The position numbers and the translations under genes are program-made. 64,000 bases of DNA from an uncultured Armatimonadota bacterium (GTDB lineage Bacteria > Armatimonadota > Armatimonadia > Armatimonadales > Armatimonadaceae): assembly GCA_903910385.1 (NCBI GenBank), contig CAIVZM010000002.1, positions 29,751 through 93,750 on the forward strand. The letters run 5' to 3'. The notes beneath the pieces were generated by a model. That model saw nothing but the letters and a program-made list of their open reading frames with translations, was not told the DNA's origin and ran no database searches. Positions 52,164 through 61,246 of the stretch are shown piece after piece. How positions within the stretch are numbered: position 1 is the stretch's first letter; the number at the start of each line of letters is the position of its first letter.

Positions 52164-53005
52164 AGCCGGCCAAGAAGCGAGAGGTAGCTCGCTATCTTGT
52201 CACCGGCTTCAAGATCAGCGAACGGCGAGCGTGCCGATTGATTCGGATTTCTCGGACGGTGTTTCGGTACCGGAGCCGTGCTGACGATCAGAGCGCCCTG
52301 CGGATGCGACTGCGGGATTTGGCCGCTGCCCGCGTTCGTTGGGGCTACAAGCGATTACATATTCTGTTGCGGCGAGAGGGATGGAAAGTAAACCACAAGC
52401 GTGTTCATCGTCTTTATAAGCTCGAAGGGTTGAATCTGAGGCTCAAAACCAAGAAGAAACGGGTGGCGCTGCCACGAGTTCCCTGCCCGCAAGCGACTGC
52501 TCCGAATGACCGCTGGAGTCTGGATTTCATCTCAGACCGCCTGGCCGATGGCAGAGCGTTTCGTGTTCTTACGTTAGTGGACAACGTCAGTCGAGTTAGC
52601 CCCGCTTTGGAGGCGGATTTTTCGCTCACGGGCAAGCGCGTGACCGAGGTTTTGGACAGAGCGGGTCGGCTTTACGGGTTGCCAAAAGCGATCTGTGTAG
52701 ACAATGGACCAGAATTTGCGGGAAGAGAACTGGACGCTTGGGCGTACCGACGCGGCGTACGGATTTGCTTCTCTCGTCCGGGGAAGCCGACCGACAACGC
52801 CTTCGCCGAGTCATTCAACGGACGGTTCCGGCAGGAGTGTCTGAACACGCACTGGTTCGAGGGCATAGAAGACGCCAGGGAGAAAATCGAGACCTGGAGG
52901 AGGGAGTATAATACGGAGCGACCGCACAGTTCCTTGGGGATGCGAACCCCTGCTGCGTTCTTGTCTAGCTGGCAGTTAAGCGAGCAAGCAAACCGAAGTT
53001 CGTGA
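52151..53005 (+). CDS. IS3 transposase OrfB (DDE integrase), made by -1 frameshift
   Basis: The rve-type catalytic domain carries the DDE residues in WSLDFISD, ICVDNGPEF and NAFAESFNGRFRQECLN, after the HTH_21-like region RWGYKRLHILLRREGWKVNHKRV. Reading the -1 frame from 52151 joins OrfA to KPAKKREVARYLVTGFKISE and on into this domain, as in other IS3 elements. A separate start (TTG at 52238) is possible but would omit the N-terminal part. It ends at 53005, 34 nt before the right terminal repeat. Confidence 0.92.
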   Translation, partial: KKDLKPAKKREVARYLVTGFKISERRACRLIRISRTVFRYRSRADDQSALRMRLRDLAAARVRWGYKRLHILLRREGWKVNHKRVHRLYKLEGLNLRLKTKKKRVALPRVPCPQATAPNDRWSLDFISDRLADGRAFRVLTLVDNVSRVSPALEADFSLTGKRVTEVLDRAGRLYGLPKAICVDNGPEFAGRELDAWAYRRGVRICFSRPGKPTDNAFAESFNGRFRQECLNTHWFEGIEDAREKIETWRREYNTERPHSSLGMRTPAAFLSSWQLSEQANRSS

Positions 53006-53101
53006 CATCGTCTTTGGGCCTAATTACGGGGTAAGGTCAATGTCAAAACGGTAACTTTACCTTGATGACATAAAATTCGGGGCAGGATAATAGGTCAAAG
53101 T

Positions 53102-53132
53102 AAAAGGACGTTTCTAATCGGAACGTCCTTTT
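53102..53132 (+). terminator. terC terminator, now beyond the IS
   Basis: AAAAGGACGTT and AACGTCCTTTT flank a 9-nt loop, an 11-bp stem ending in four T residues. It lies 37 nt after the reconstructed terC stop, so it probably terminated the riboswitch operon before the insertion. Confidence 0.7.
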
Positions 53133-53149
53133 GCATTTGAATGCGCGAT

Positions 53150-53177
53150 TTGATTTTCGTGCATTCTGAGTTATACT
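53150..53177 (+). promoter_or_regulatory. leaderless promoter of the winged-helix gene
   Basis: TTGATT (53150-53155), a 16-nt spacer and TATACT (53172-53177) are followed by 6 nt and the ATG at 53184. Confidence 0.65.
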
Positions 53178-53183
53178 ACCCCT

Positions 53184-53516
53184 ATGCAAAATGATAAAGA
53201 CACCTTCTTTATAGAAGCCGACAGGAATGAGCGTGCGCCATGGACATTCCTGACCAATCATACCCATGTATTGATTTTGCTGGCGCAAGAGCCGGATTTG
53301 AGGTTACGCGATGTCGCTATCCGTGTCGGCATCACCGAACGCGCCGTACAACGGATCGTTGCTGAACTGGAAGCGGCCGGCGCTCTGGTTCGGGAGCGTG
53401 ATGGTCGGCGGAATCATTATGAAGTCAACCGCGACCTTCCATTACGTCATCCCGTCGAATCCCACCGCAAAATCGCCGACCTTCTTAAACTGGGTCTGCC
53501 GGATGACAATTCCTGA
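53184..53516 (+). CDS. winged-helix transcriptional regulator (MarR/ArsR-like)
   Basis: The 110-residue protein is a small helix-turn-helix regulator. [51 protein letters not shown] is a typical winged-helix domain, with the recognition helix around [11 protein letters not shown] and the wing at [10 protein letters not shown]. There are no metal-binding cysteines or effector domain. The target is unknown; mreB downstream has its own promoter. It is a leaderless gene. Confidence 0.85.
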   Translation: MQNDKDTFFIEADRNERAPWTFLTNHTHVLILLAQEPDLRLRDVAIRVGITERAVQRIVAELEAAGALVRERDGRRNHYEVNRDLPLRHPVESHRKIADLLKLGLPDDNS

Positions 53517-53705
53517 AGATGGTATCGCTACAGACTCAGGTTTTAACGGCGGATAAATGTTTCCATTCATCGTCTTTTCGGGAAATGTTTTGCGTTTCCT
53601 TCCACTATTGTGATGGCAGCCGCACGCAATCAAGAGGGATTCACAATCGCTTATATCATACTGTTCAAATAGTATTTATAAGATTTGCATGCGCCAAACC
53701 ATGAT

Positions 53706-53711
53706 ATACTG
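53706..53711 (+). promoter_or_regulatory. extended -10 promoter of mreBCD
   Basis: TATACT preceded by TG at -14/-15 position (TGATATACT), with a TTGCAT 14 nt upstream. The predicted leader to the mreB ATG is about 70 nt and includes AAGGA before the start. The rest of the 269-nt gap from 53517 shows no gene. Confidence 0.55.
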
Positions 53712-53779
53712 TCAGTTGCGTCGTTCCCCCGCCGCATACCCGTTTCAAACATCACCTCGGTAATGTAAGTAAGGACTAG

Positions 53780-54841
<1,062 letters not shown>

Positions 54842-54891
54842 AGAGAATTGCCTACCCAGAGCAAAGGTAAAAGGAACAAAGACGGATCGAC

Positions 54892-55782
54892 ATGTCTCAT
54901 CGAGCGCAAAATACGGCACGCACCCGACGCCTCGCCGCTGCATCGGGACGTCGAGGGTTCGCGATGGCGACGAATCCTCTGACAATTCTGTCCGTGTGTG
55001 TCTGTATTAGCATTGGAATCGGGGCGTTACGGAACCGGTTAGTCCGTAATGATGGCATTGATCCAATATTAAGCGTTCCTGCAACGATGGCGTTTCCGTT
55101 TCAAATAGGAGTCGCTAAACTGGAAGGCGCTCTTCTTTTTGGTTGGGATTCATTGTTTTCCGGAAAGATTCTGGTTGCGGAAAATGCCCGACTGTCCGCA
55201 GAAAACGCCCGATTGAAATTAGAGGTTTCTGCGTTACGAGCCAGCGCTGACGAAGCGCAACGACTTCGTAGCGTCATCGGCTTTGTCGAGGTTCAGACCA
55301 GGAAGCCTGTGGCAGCGCCAGTAATCGGGTGGTTGCCCTCACCCCATATGGAAAGCGTAACTCTGGGATGTGGGACGCGTCAGGGAGTAAAAGCCCAATC
55401 TGTCGCCCGGACTTCGGATGGTCTACTGGGGCAAGTTTTCGATTCCACTCCTCTCTCCTGTCAGGTGATATTATTGACAGATACAGAATCTCGTGTCAGT
55501 GGGATGGTTTATCGTAACGGAAAAGCGTTGGATACCACTGGTATCGTACAGGGCGCCGGTCGTGAACAACCCCTGACGATGATGTATCTGCGCCGTGATG
55601 CGGATATTAAACCCGGTGACGCAGTTCGCACGTCGGGATATGGTGGAGTATTCCCCCCAGATATTCCGGTGGGCATTGTTATTTCCGTCGGGGAAGATAA
55701 ACCGCGTTCGTTGAAGATGGCGCGTTTGCGTCCTGCAGCCCCGATGCCGGGCACCCTCCGTGAGGCGATTGTTTTGCCATGA
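54892..55782 (+). CDS. mreC: rod shape-determining protein MreC
   Basis: MreC is a bitopic periplasmic scaffold of the elongation machinery. The 296-residue protein has a membrane helix at about 26-46, a coiled coil at about 87-120 (SAENARLSAENARLKLEVSALRASADEAQRL-like heptads) and two beta-barrel lobes including AAPVIGWLPSPHMESVTLG and LTDTESRVSGMVYRNG. Length and layout are typical. It overlaps mreD by 4 nt. Confidence 0.92.
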   Translation: MSHRAQNTARTRRLAAASGRRGFAMATNPLTILSVCVCISIGIGALRNRLVRNDGIDPILSVPATMAFPFQIGVAKLEGALLFGWDSLFSGKILVAENARLSAENARLKLEVSALRASADEAQRLRSVIGFVEVQTRKPVAAPVIGWLPSPHMESVTLGCGTRQGVKAQSVARTSDGLLGQVFDSTPLSCQVILLTDTESRVSGMVYRNGKALDTTGIVQGAGREQPLTMMYLRRDADIKPGDAVRTSGYGGVFPPDIPVGIVISVGEDKPRSLKMARLRPAAPMPGTLREAIVLP

Positions 55783-56291
55783 TAGGGGGTCACTCTTCGA
55801 GTTCTGTCCTTACCCTTCGCTCCATTCTCTATTATTGTCTGACCTTGTTGATCGCCTGTGGTCTCCAAAGCGTGGTTTTCGGACGGTTAGGCTGGCGTGG
55901 AGCGCACCCCGATTGTCCGCTGACGCTAGCATTGACAGCCGCTTTATTGACCGATTCCCGTATAGGATGTTTGACTGGTATGGCGTCAGGCTTTATGACA
56001 TCGGGAATAGTAGGGGAAACTATGGGGACTTATCTGGTATCACGGACAGTTGCCGGATATGCGGCAGGTGTCCCAACCGGACGATTATATCGGGGAAAGC
56101 TTGGCGTCGCGCTAGCGGGCGTTTTTGTTTGTTCTATAATCGCAGAAACGATTCTCGCCCTGTCCGCTCCACGATTGACACTGGAACACTGGTTGATTTC
56201 TATCCCCGGTTCTGCATTGTTCAATATGGCGCTTGCATTTCCGATGTTCTATCTTTTACGAAGTTTTGGCTGGGGAGGCGATCGCCATTAA
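55779..56291 (+). CDS. mreD: rod shape-determining protein MreD
   Basis: The 170-residue protein has five to six membrane helices and the MreD-like CPLTLALTAALLTDSRIGCLTGMASGF. MreD is the third subunit of the Mre complex and is poorly conserved in sequence; the call relies on size, helix pattern and position after mreC. The next gene is a separately promoted pseudopilin, so the usual mrdA/rodA genes are not adjacent. Confidence 0.82.
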   Translation: MIGGHSSSSVLTLRSILYYCLTLLIACGLQSVVFGRLGWRGAHPDCPLTLALTAALLTDSRIGCLTGMASGFMTSGIVGETMGTYLVSRTVAGYAAGVPTGRLYRGKLGVALAGVFVCSIIAETILALSAPRLTLEHWLISIPGSALFNMALAFPMFYLLRSFGWGGDRH

Positions 56292-56397
56292 AGCTAATAA
56301 AGATATACAAGAGAGGAACATTTTCGTCCGCACAGTCTTCTAAAGATGGCTATAAAGCGGGTCTCTCCAGAGTGTTACAAAAACCACTGCCTTGAAG

Positions 56398-56428
56398 TTG
56401 ACTAATTGTGAAACTATATGGGTATAAT
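56398..56428 (+). promoter_or_regulatory. promoter of the pseudopilin gene
   Basis: TTGACT (56398-56403), a 19-nt spacer and TATAAT (56423-56428). The leader to the ATG at 56456 is about 20 nt and carries AAGGATGAG, so this gene uses a classical ribosome binding site. Confidence 0.6.
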
Positions 56429-56455
56429 CCTGCTTGAGTTGATAAGGATGAGACT

Positions 56456-57217
56456 ATGTCGCGCCGTGCATTCACGCTGATTGAACTTTTATCCGTCATT
56501 GCGATTATTGCATTAATCGCTGCGATATTATTTCCCGTTCTGTCTCAGGCGCGAGAAGACGCTCGTAAGGTATCCTGTGTCAATAACCTGCGCCAGATTG
56601 GTCTGGCAGTGGCGCTCTACCGCACAGATTGGGATGAGATTTACGTCCCCAAATACAATTGTCTGCAGACTGACCCTTTTTACCCTGATCACTGTATTCG
56701 TCCTCGTCGCAATAGCAACGCCCAGATGGAAACGGGAACGGTAGAATGGTTGCCGCCGGCGAACGCCTTACCCGATACCAATTATCTTCTTCAACCTTAT
56801 GTGAAGAATCTGCAGGTTTTCAATTGCCCTTCCCGAACGGTAGAATCTGATGGAACTACGATGGGGCGGTATACTATCAACTCATGGGATAGTCGCTTTG
56901 GCGGCGGAAATCCGGAAACCGGGCCACAGGGACAACCGGAAACGCGCGTCGAAAAGCCATCGCAAACGATTCTCATCATGGAGCACAGTAATAACGCCAG
57001 TGAATGTCAGGGGGGGCAGATTGGCAGTCCTTCAGCCGATCATATCGCGCCGTCGGTGGGGCATTGGATGACCGCGCATCATGGTGGCTTCAATGTTCTG
57101 TGGTGCGATGGTCACGTCAAATTGATCAAACCCGCGCCGGCAGGAGCGCCAGAGAAGATTTGTCGTAACTGGTTTACCATTCAGAAATCGGTGTCCTCTG
57201 ATCCCAACTGCAACTGA
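56456..57217 (+). CDS. type II pseudopilin with H-X9-DG domain
   Basis: The 253-residue protein has the type IV/II prepilin N-terminus [25 protein letters not shown], with cleavage expected before the phenylalanine and methylation there. A DUF1559-like beta domain follows, ending in the H-X9-DG signature ([17 protein letters not shown], near 200). Such proteins are abundant in Planctomycetes and Armatimonadota and are probably surface or secretion pseudopilins. The partner secretion genes are not here. It is followed 18 nt later by an ABC ATPase gene. Confidence 0.9.
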   Translation: MSRRAFTLIELLSVIAIIALIAAILFPVLSQAREDARKVSCVNNLRQIGLAVALYRTDWDEIYVPKYNCLQTDPFYPDHCIRPRRNSNAQMETGTVEWLPPANALPDTNYLLQPYVKNLQVFNCPSRTVESDGTTMGRYTINSWDSRFGGGNPETGPQGQPETRVEKPSQTILIMEHSNNASECQGGQIGSPSADHIAPSVGHWMTAHHGGFNVLWCDGHVKLIKPAPAGAPEKICRNWFTIQKSVSSDPNCN

Positions 57218-57235
57218 TAAAGGCGAATACCGGGC

Positions 57236-58162
57236 GTGAATTCATTAGCGATTGAGACGAACCGCTTGCGGAAGGTTTACCGTGGCGCAAAGAAGCCTGC
57301 GGTAGATTCTCTGGAACTGAATGTTCGGCAGGGACAGGTATTCGGATTTCTTGGCCCTAATGGCGCGGGCAAGACAACGACCATCGGGATGCTTTTAGGG
57401 AATGTTTTCCCGACTTCGGGCAACGCATTCCTCTTTGGTAAGCCCATCGGCGATAGAGAGATACGGCGCAGGGTAGGATATCTTCCCGAAAAATTTCAGT
57501 TTCACGATTTTCTGACGGTCACCGAGTTTCTGGATATACATGGGCGTTTATACGGTATGGATGCCCAAAGCCGACGCCGGCGTATTCCAGAAACTCTGGA
57601 AATGGTCGGGCTAGCTGACCGCGCTCAGAGCGCTCTGAAGACATTTTCCAAAGGTATGCAACAACGCGCCGGTCTCGCACAAGCCATTCTCCATGAACCA
57701 GACCTGGTGATTCTGGATGAGCCAACTTCCGCACTCGATCCTCTGGGCCGCCGCGCCGTGCGTGAGATTGTCGAGCGACTTAAGGCAAAGGGAACGACCG
57801 TCCTGCTGAATTCGCATCTGCTCTCCGAAGTGGAACGAACCTGCGATGAAGTCGCCATTCTGCGTGCGGGTCGTGTCATCCGGCAGGGAACGGTCGAGCA
57901 AATCGCCGCGCCCCTCTCCACGGTCACGATAGAACTGGAAACCCTGACTCCCTCTCTACTGGAAATGATCGGACGAATCGGGGCTTTTTCCCGCCCCGCA
58001 TCTACGGAAGCCACGATAACGTTTGAATCCGTGAACGATCATGAGATACCGAATCTGGTCGCATCTCTGGTAGGCGTTGGCGGGCGGATACATTCCGTCA
58101 TACCCAATAGGGAAAGTCTGGAAGATATTTTCGTTCGTTTGATGGACGACGAAGCGACTTAG
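57236..58162 (+). CDS. ABC transporter ATP-binding protein without adjacent permease
   Basis: The 308-residue ATPase of the ABC-2 type has Walker A LGPNGAGKTTTIGMLLG, the signature FSKGMQQRAGLAQAIL, Walker [14 protein letters not shown] and the switch NSHLLSEVERTCDEVA. About 80 residues follow after the switch. No permease gene is next to it: the following gene is convergent on the minus strand. The start is GTG at 57236, 18 nt after the pseudopilin stop. The partner may be elsewhere in the genome. Confidence 0.87.
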   Translation: MNSLAIETNRLRKVYRGAKKPAVDSLELNVRQGQVFGFLGPNGAGKTTTIGMLLGNVFPTSGNAFLFGKPIGDREIRRRVGYLPEKFQFHDFLTVTEFLDIHGRLYGMDAQSRRRRIPETLEMVGLADRAQSALKTFSKGMQQRAGLAQAILHEPDLVILDEPTSALDPLGRRAVREIVERLKAKGTTVLLNSHLLSEVERTCDEVAILRAGRVIRQGTVEQIAAPLSTVTIELETLTPSLLEMIGRIGAFSRPASTEATITFESVNDHEIPNLVASLVGVGGRIHSVIPNRESLEDIFVRLMDDEAT

Positions 58163-58203
58163 CTCTTTCTGGATATCGAGCGTGCCGAAACGGGAATTGC
58201 GAA

Positions 58204-59244
58204 TTACGGTGTGAGTCCGGGAATGGACGGGATCAATTTCTTAAGGCTCTGATCATCCACGGACGAAATCCCGAAAGTGCGAACGTCATCCGGCATTGAT
58301 GTATACCGACTCCGAAGCGAGTTCAATTCTTCATTCGCCTTGACATCCGCGCCATCCGCTTCCTTGGACATAGAGTTCGAACCGAACTCGCTGGCAAGTT
58401 TTGCGTAGATATCGTTCAAACCCGACGTATTCCCGTTGCCTTCGAAGGCGGACAGAATCTGCTGGAACGTGTCCTGCATTTGAACAACTTGACGGACTTT
58501 GATCGCCAGTGAGTCCTGATAAGCGAGGGCGAGGTTCGCACAGGCATTGGGTGGAGGATAGCTCTGAAACTTCGCGGGGGCTTCATTCATCTGCTGTGCG
58601 ATAACGCTCAATTCCTGTCGCATGGCGTTGGTCGCAGGTTTTTGCGGCGAATGGGATGCGCCATCATTCTCGGGGCTCCAGCTATTGACTACTTCCGCTT
58701 GGGCAACCGTAATCATCGGGATCATCTTTGCACTGGCGACAGTCATACGGCTTTCGAGACTACGACGCGCCGCATCGAATTTTTTCAGCCATCTCAGGTA
58801 CGCGACCACATCCTCCGGCATCGGAACTTCCTGTTTTTGAGGAGGATTCAATACCGGGGCAGGCGGTTGAGCCGCTTCAGGAGCATTCAGGACAGGCGCA
58901 GGTATCGCCTTGGCGTTGGGAGCCGTTAGAACTGCGGCGGACGGTGTCTGTGTCGCTCCGACACCCAGAACGCCTGCGGCGCGTAAAGCAAAGAACAGAG
59001 CTACCGCCACTCCAATGCCACCCAGCGCCGAAAATAACGCAATGCGCTTTTTACTGGAGTCGTTCGTCGGGATTTGTGGAGCGTAATTTCCTGTGGGGTT
59101 CAGGTTCGGACGAACAGTTTGAGGCGCCATCTGAACAGGAGGCGTCGTTGGCAAGGTGGCAGGAACCGCTTCCTTGCCACACAGGGAGCAGAAGCGGGCA
59201 TTCGCCGCCAGTTGTGAACCGCATCCGGGACATCGCACAGCCAT
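58204..59244 (-). CDS. zinc-ribbon membrane-anchored protein
   Basis: The 346-residue protein begins with a zinc ribbon (VRCPGCGSQLAANARFCSLCGKE: two CxxC pairs), then a Pro/Thr-rich linker. A membrane helix follows (about 70-92: IALFSALGGIGVAVALFFALRAAG), then a soluble domain. The later half (about 145-345) is helical and unassigned. The protein has a zinc_ribbon_2-like N-terminus common in bacterial membrane proteins; function is unknown. A weak TATTCC lies 8 nt before its start. Confidence 0.7.
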   Translation of the reverse strand: MAVRCPGCGSQLAANARFCSLCGKEAVPATLPTTPPVQMAPQTVRPNLNPTGNYAPQIPTNDSSKKRIALFSALGGIGVAVALFFALRAAGVLGVGATQTPSAAVLTAPNAKAIPAPVLNAPEAAQPPAPVLNPPQKQEVPMPEDVVAYLRWLKKFDAARRSLESRMTVASAKMIPMITVAQAEVVNSWSPENDGASHSPQKPATNAMRQELSVIAQQMNEAPAKFQSYPPPNACANLALAYQDSLAIKVRQVVQMQDTFQQILSAFEGNGNTSGLNDIYAKLASEFGSNSMSKEADGADVKANEELNSLRSRYTSMPDDVRTFGISSVDDQSLKKLIPSIPGLTP

Positions 59245-59350
59245 AATGTTTAGGAATACCGCTCCATTTCCCTTAAAAGACGATAAAAGTGAACAGACAG
59301 GTTCCCGAATGCTTTCCGCAACGGAAACCTATCCATTTGTGAGGCGACGG

Positions 59351-60511
59351 TTAGATGGTCTGCCAGGCTCGCGTCCGGCTGCTACGGTCTACGGCATCCA
59401 GCACCTTCTGGACATAGAGGCCGTCCTCAAAGTTGGGATGTGTCGGGCGACCGGCGGCAAAATCGTTCAGGACATCATGCATAAAGTTGATGAATGTATG
59501 CTCATAGCCAATGATGTGACCGACTGGCCAGTAGTTTCCAGTGTAGGGATGAACGCCGTCCGTCGTTTGTACGACTCGGAATCCCTTCAATTCCGCAGGA
59601 TCGTCATGGTTGTAGTATTCCAGTTCGTTCATGCGTTCCATATTGAAAACAATGCTGCCCTTGGAACCATTGATCTCAAATTTGGAGTGATTCTTTCTGC
59701 CCGCCGCCATTCGGGTGGCTTCGAACGTCCCTACCGCACCGTTCGCGAAGCGTGCCATAAAAATCGAAGAATCGTCGACGGTGACATCACCCATTTTGTC
59801 CGACGCTTTACCGCCAAGACGGTCATCCGATTCCGCGAGCAGGGGACGTTGCTTGATAAAGGTATCCAGCATTCCGGAAACTTCGGTGATCGGTCCCAAA
59901 AGGTAATAGGCGTCGTCGATGAGGTGAGCGTTCAGGTCGCCATGCGAACCGGAACCGGCGATGTCACCCAGCAATCGCCAGACCAGCGGGAAGTTGGGGT
60001 CTACAATCCAATCCTGTAAATAGACGCCCCGGAAGTGGTAGATGTGTCCCAGAACGCCCTCTTCAATTAACTTCTTAGCCAGAGCGACGGCAGGAATCCG
60101 GCGATAGTTAAAGCAAACTGCATTCGGCACATTATTCGCTTTGACGGCGGCGACCATCTGTTCGGCTTCCGCCAGGGTATTCGCCAGCGGCTTTTCACAG
60201 ATAATCATCTTGCCGCCATTGGCAGCCGCGATAGCGATTTCTACATGCGTATTGCCGGGGGTGGCGATATCGATCAAATCGATGTCATCCCGTTCGCAGA
60301 GCTTTCGGTAATCTGTCTCTATACTCTCAAACCCAAAGCGCTCCGCCGCGCTCCGCACTTTGGATTCATCACGCCCGCAAAGGACTTTGAGAACCGGTTC
60401 GACCTCCGTGTCCGGGAAAAACTTCGCTACCTGGCGATAGGCGTTACTATGCGCCTTGCCCATAAATTGATAACCGACCAAACCGATATTTATTTTTTTT
60501 TTCGCAGCCAT
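59351..60511 (-). CDS. Gfo/Idh/MocA family oxidoreductase
   Basis: The 386-residue NAD(P)-dependent dehydrogenase has the Rossmann motif INIGLVGYQFMGKAHSNAY, then DIATPGNTHVEIAIAAANGGKMIICEKPLA, where EKP is the family signature. The C-terminal alpha/beta domain covers about 140-370, with a probable His in GSGSHGDLNAHLIDDAYYL. Substrates are usually sugars or cyclitols; nothing here decides which. It lies 106 nt upstream of the zinc-ribbon gene and is divergent from the BON lipoprotein gene. Confidence 0.88.
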   Translation of the reverse strand: MAAKKKINIGLVGYQFMGKAHSNAYRQVAKFFPDTEVEPVLKVLCGRDESKVRSAAERFGFESIETDYRKLCERDDIDLIDIATPGNTHVEIAIAAANGGKMIICEKPLANTLAEAEQMVAAVKANNVPNAVCFNYRRIPAVALAKKLIEEGVLGHIYHFRGVYLQDWIVDPNFPLVWRLLGDIAGSGSHGDLNAHLIDDAYYLLGPITEVSGMLDTFIKQRPLLAESDDRLGGKASDKMGDVTVDDSSIFMARFANGAVGTFEATRMAAGRKNHSKFEINGSKGSIVFNMERMNELEYYNHDDPAELKGFRVVQTTDGVHPYTGNYWPVGHIIGYEHTFINFMHDVLNDFAAGRPTHPNFEDGLYVQKVLDAVDRSSRTRAWQTI

Positions 60512-60704
60512 TGTGCGTTACTTCCTTCGCTGGTATTTGGCGTAAGAACGATGCATCCAGAGGGATGCGCCTTATGCGCACCGATTCGCCGTCTACCCTC
60601 GGAACTCCTTCCCATTTCACGATAAGGTCGTCGCATGAGTGATTTCGAAACATGTATCCTTTGTGTCACTGGATCAGTATCTTTTTCGTTTCCGGCGAAG
60701 ACGA

Positions 60705-60710
60705 TAGAAT
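60705..60710 (+). promoter_or_regulatory. -10-like box before the BON lipoprotein gene
   Basis: TAGAAT lies 16 nt before the ATG, with AAGGGAG in between, so this gene probably has a short leader with a ribosome binding site. Confidence 0.4.
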
Positions 60711-60726
60711 TAGAAGGGAGTAACGA

Positions 60727-61170
60727 ATGATACGAAACGGTTTGGGGTGCATGGGCGCCGGGATGGCGTTGATCCTCTGGCTCTTGATGACAGGATGCTC
60801 TTCAGAGACGATCAATAGCGCAAAGGGTGATATCCAAAGGAATACTGCGGATGCCCGCGAAAAACTTGCCGAAGTGCAGCGGAAAGCCCAACCGATTATA
60901 GACGCCGCTAAACCAGTAACGGATGCGGCGACCAACGAGGCGAAGAAACGCCTGGGACAACTCAGTATTGGAGCGCGAGTCACCGCTGCTTTAAAGGCGA
61001 ACCAACAACTACCATCCACAATTCGCGTAGACGCAGATCCCGATGGAAAGGGTATTAAACTTCGCGGAGAGGTAAACTCTCACGAACATAAAGCGTTAGC
61101 GGAACGTATCGCACGGGATACGCTTGGGCCAGATTTTCGAGTCCAGAACGATCTCTCTACCGCGTATTAA
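60727..61170 (+). CDS. BON-domain lipoprotein
   Basis: The 147-residue protein has a lipoprotein signal (LLMTGC lipobox with Cys near 24), a helical stretch rich in Ala, Lys and Gln (about 33-80), and a C-terminal BON domain (about 82-147: TAALKANQQLPSTIRVDADPDGKGIKLRGEVNSHEHKALAERIARD). BON domains bind membranes or peptides in the periplasm. It probably sits in the periplasm or outer membrane. It is followed by the DUF5916 gene 76 nt downstream. Confidence 0.83.
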   Translation: MIRNGLGCMGAGMALILWLLMTGCSSETINSAKGDIQRNTADAREKLAEVQRKAQPIIDAAKPVTDAATNEAKKRLGQLSIGARVTAALKANQQLPSTIRVDADPDGKGIKLRGEVNSHEHKALAERIARDTLGPDFRVQNDLSTAY

Positions 61171-61246
61171 GAACTGAAATCATGGAGTGCAAAATAGATT
61201 TTCAATATAACCTTTTATCTTTAGCAAAAAGAGGGATGTGGGCGAC

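Larger units (their letters stand above)
51811..53039 (+). mobile_element. IS3-family insertion sequence (IS407-group-like)
   Basis: A 1229-bp element with imperfect terminal inverted repeats: left end TGACACCTTCCC..., right end ...GGGGTAAGGTCA. It is flanked by a direct ATGT duplication (51807-51810 and 53040-53043). It encodes OrfA and OrfB, joined by a -1 frameshift signal. It lies in the same direction as terC, near the terC 3' end. A 4-bp target duplication is typical of the IS407 group. Confidence 0.9.

Noticed and set aside
59156..60019. 287-codon plus-strand open frame
   Set aside because: It is antisense to the Gfo/Idh/MocA gene and the zinc-ribbon gene; no similarity or ribosome site.
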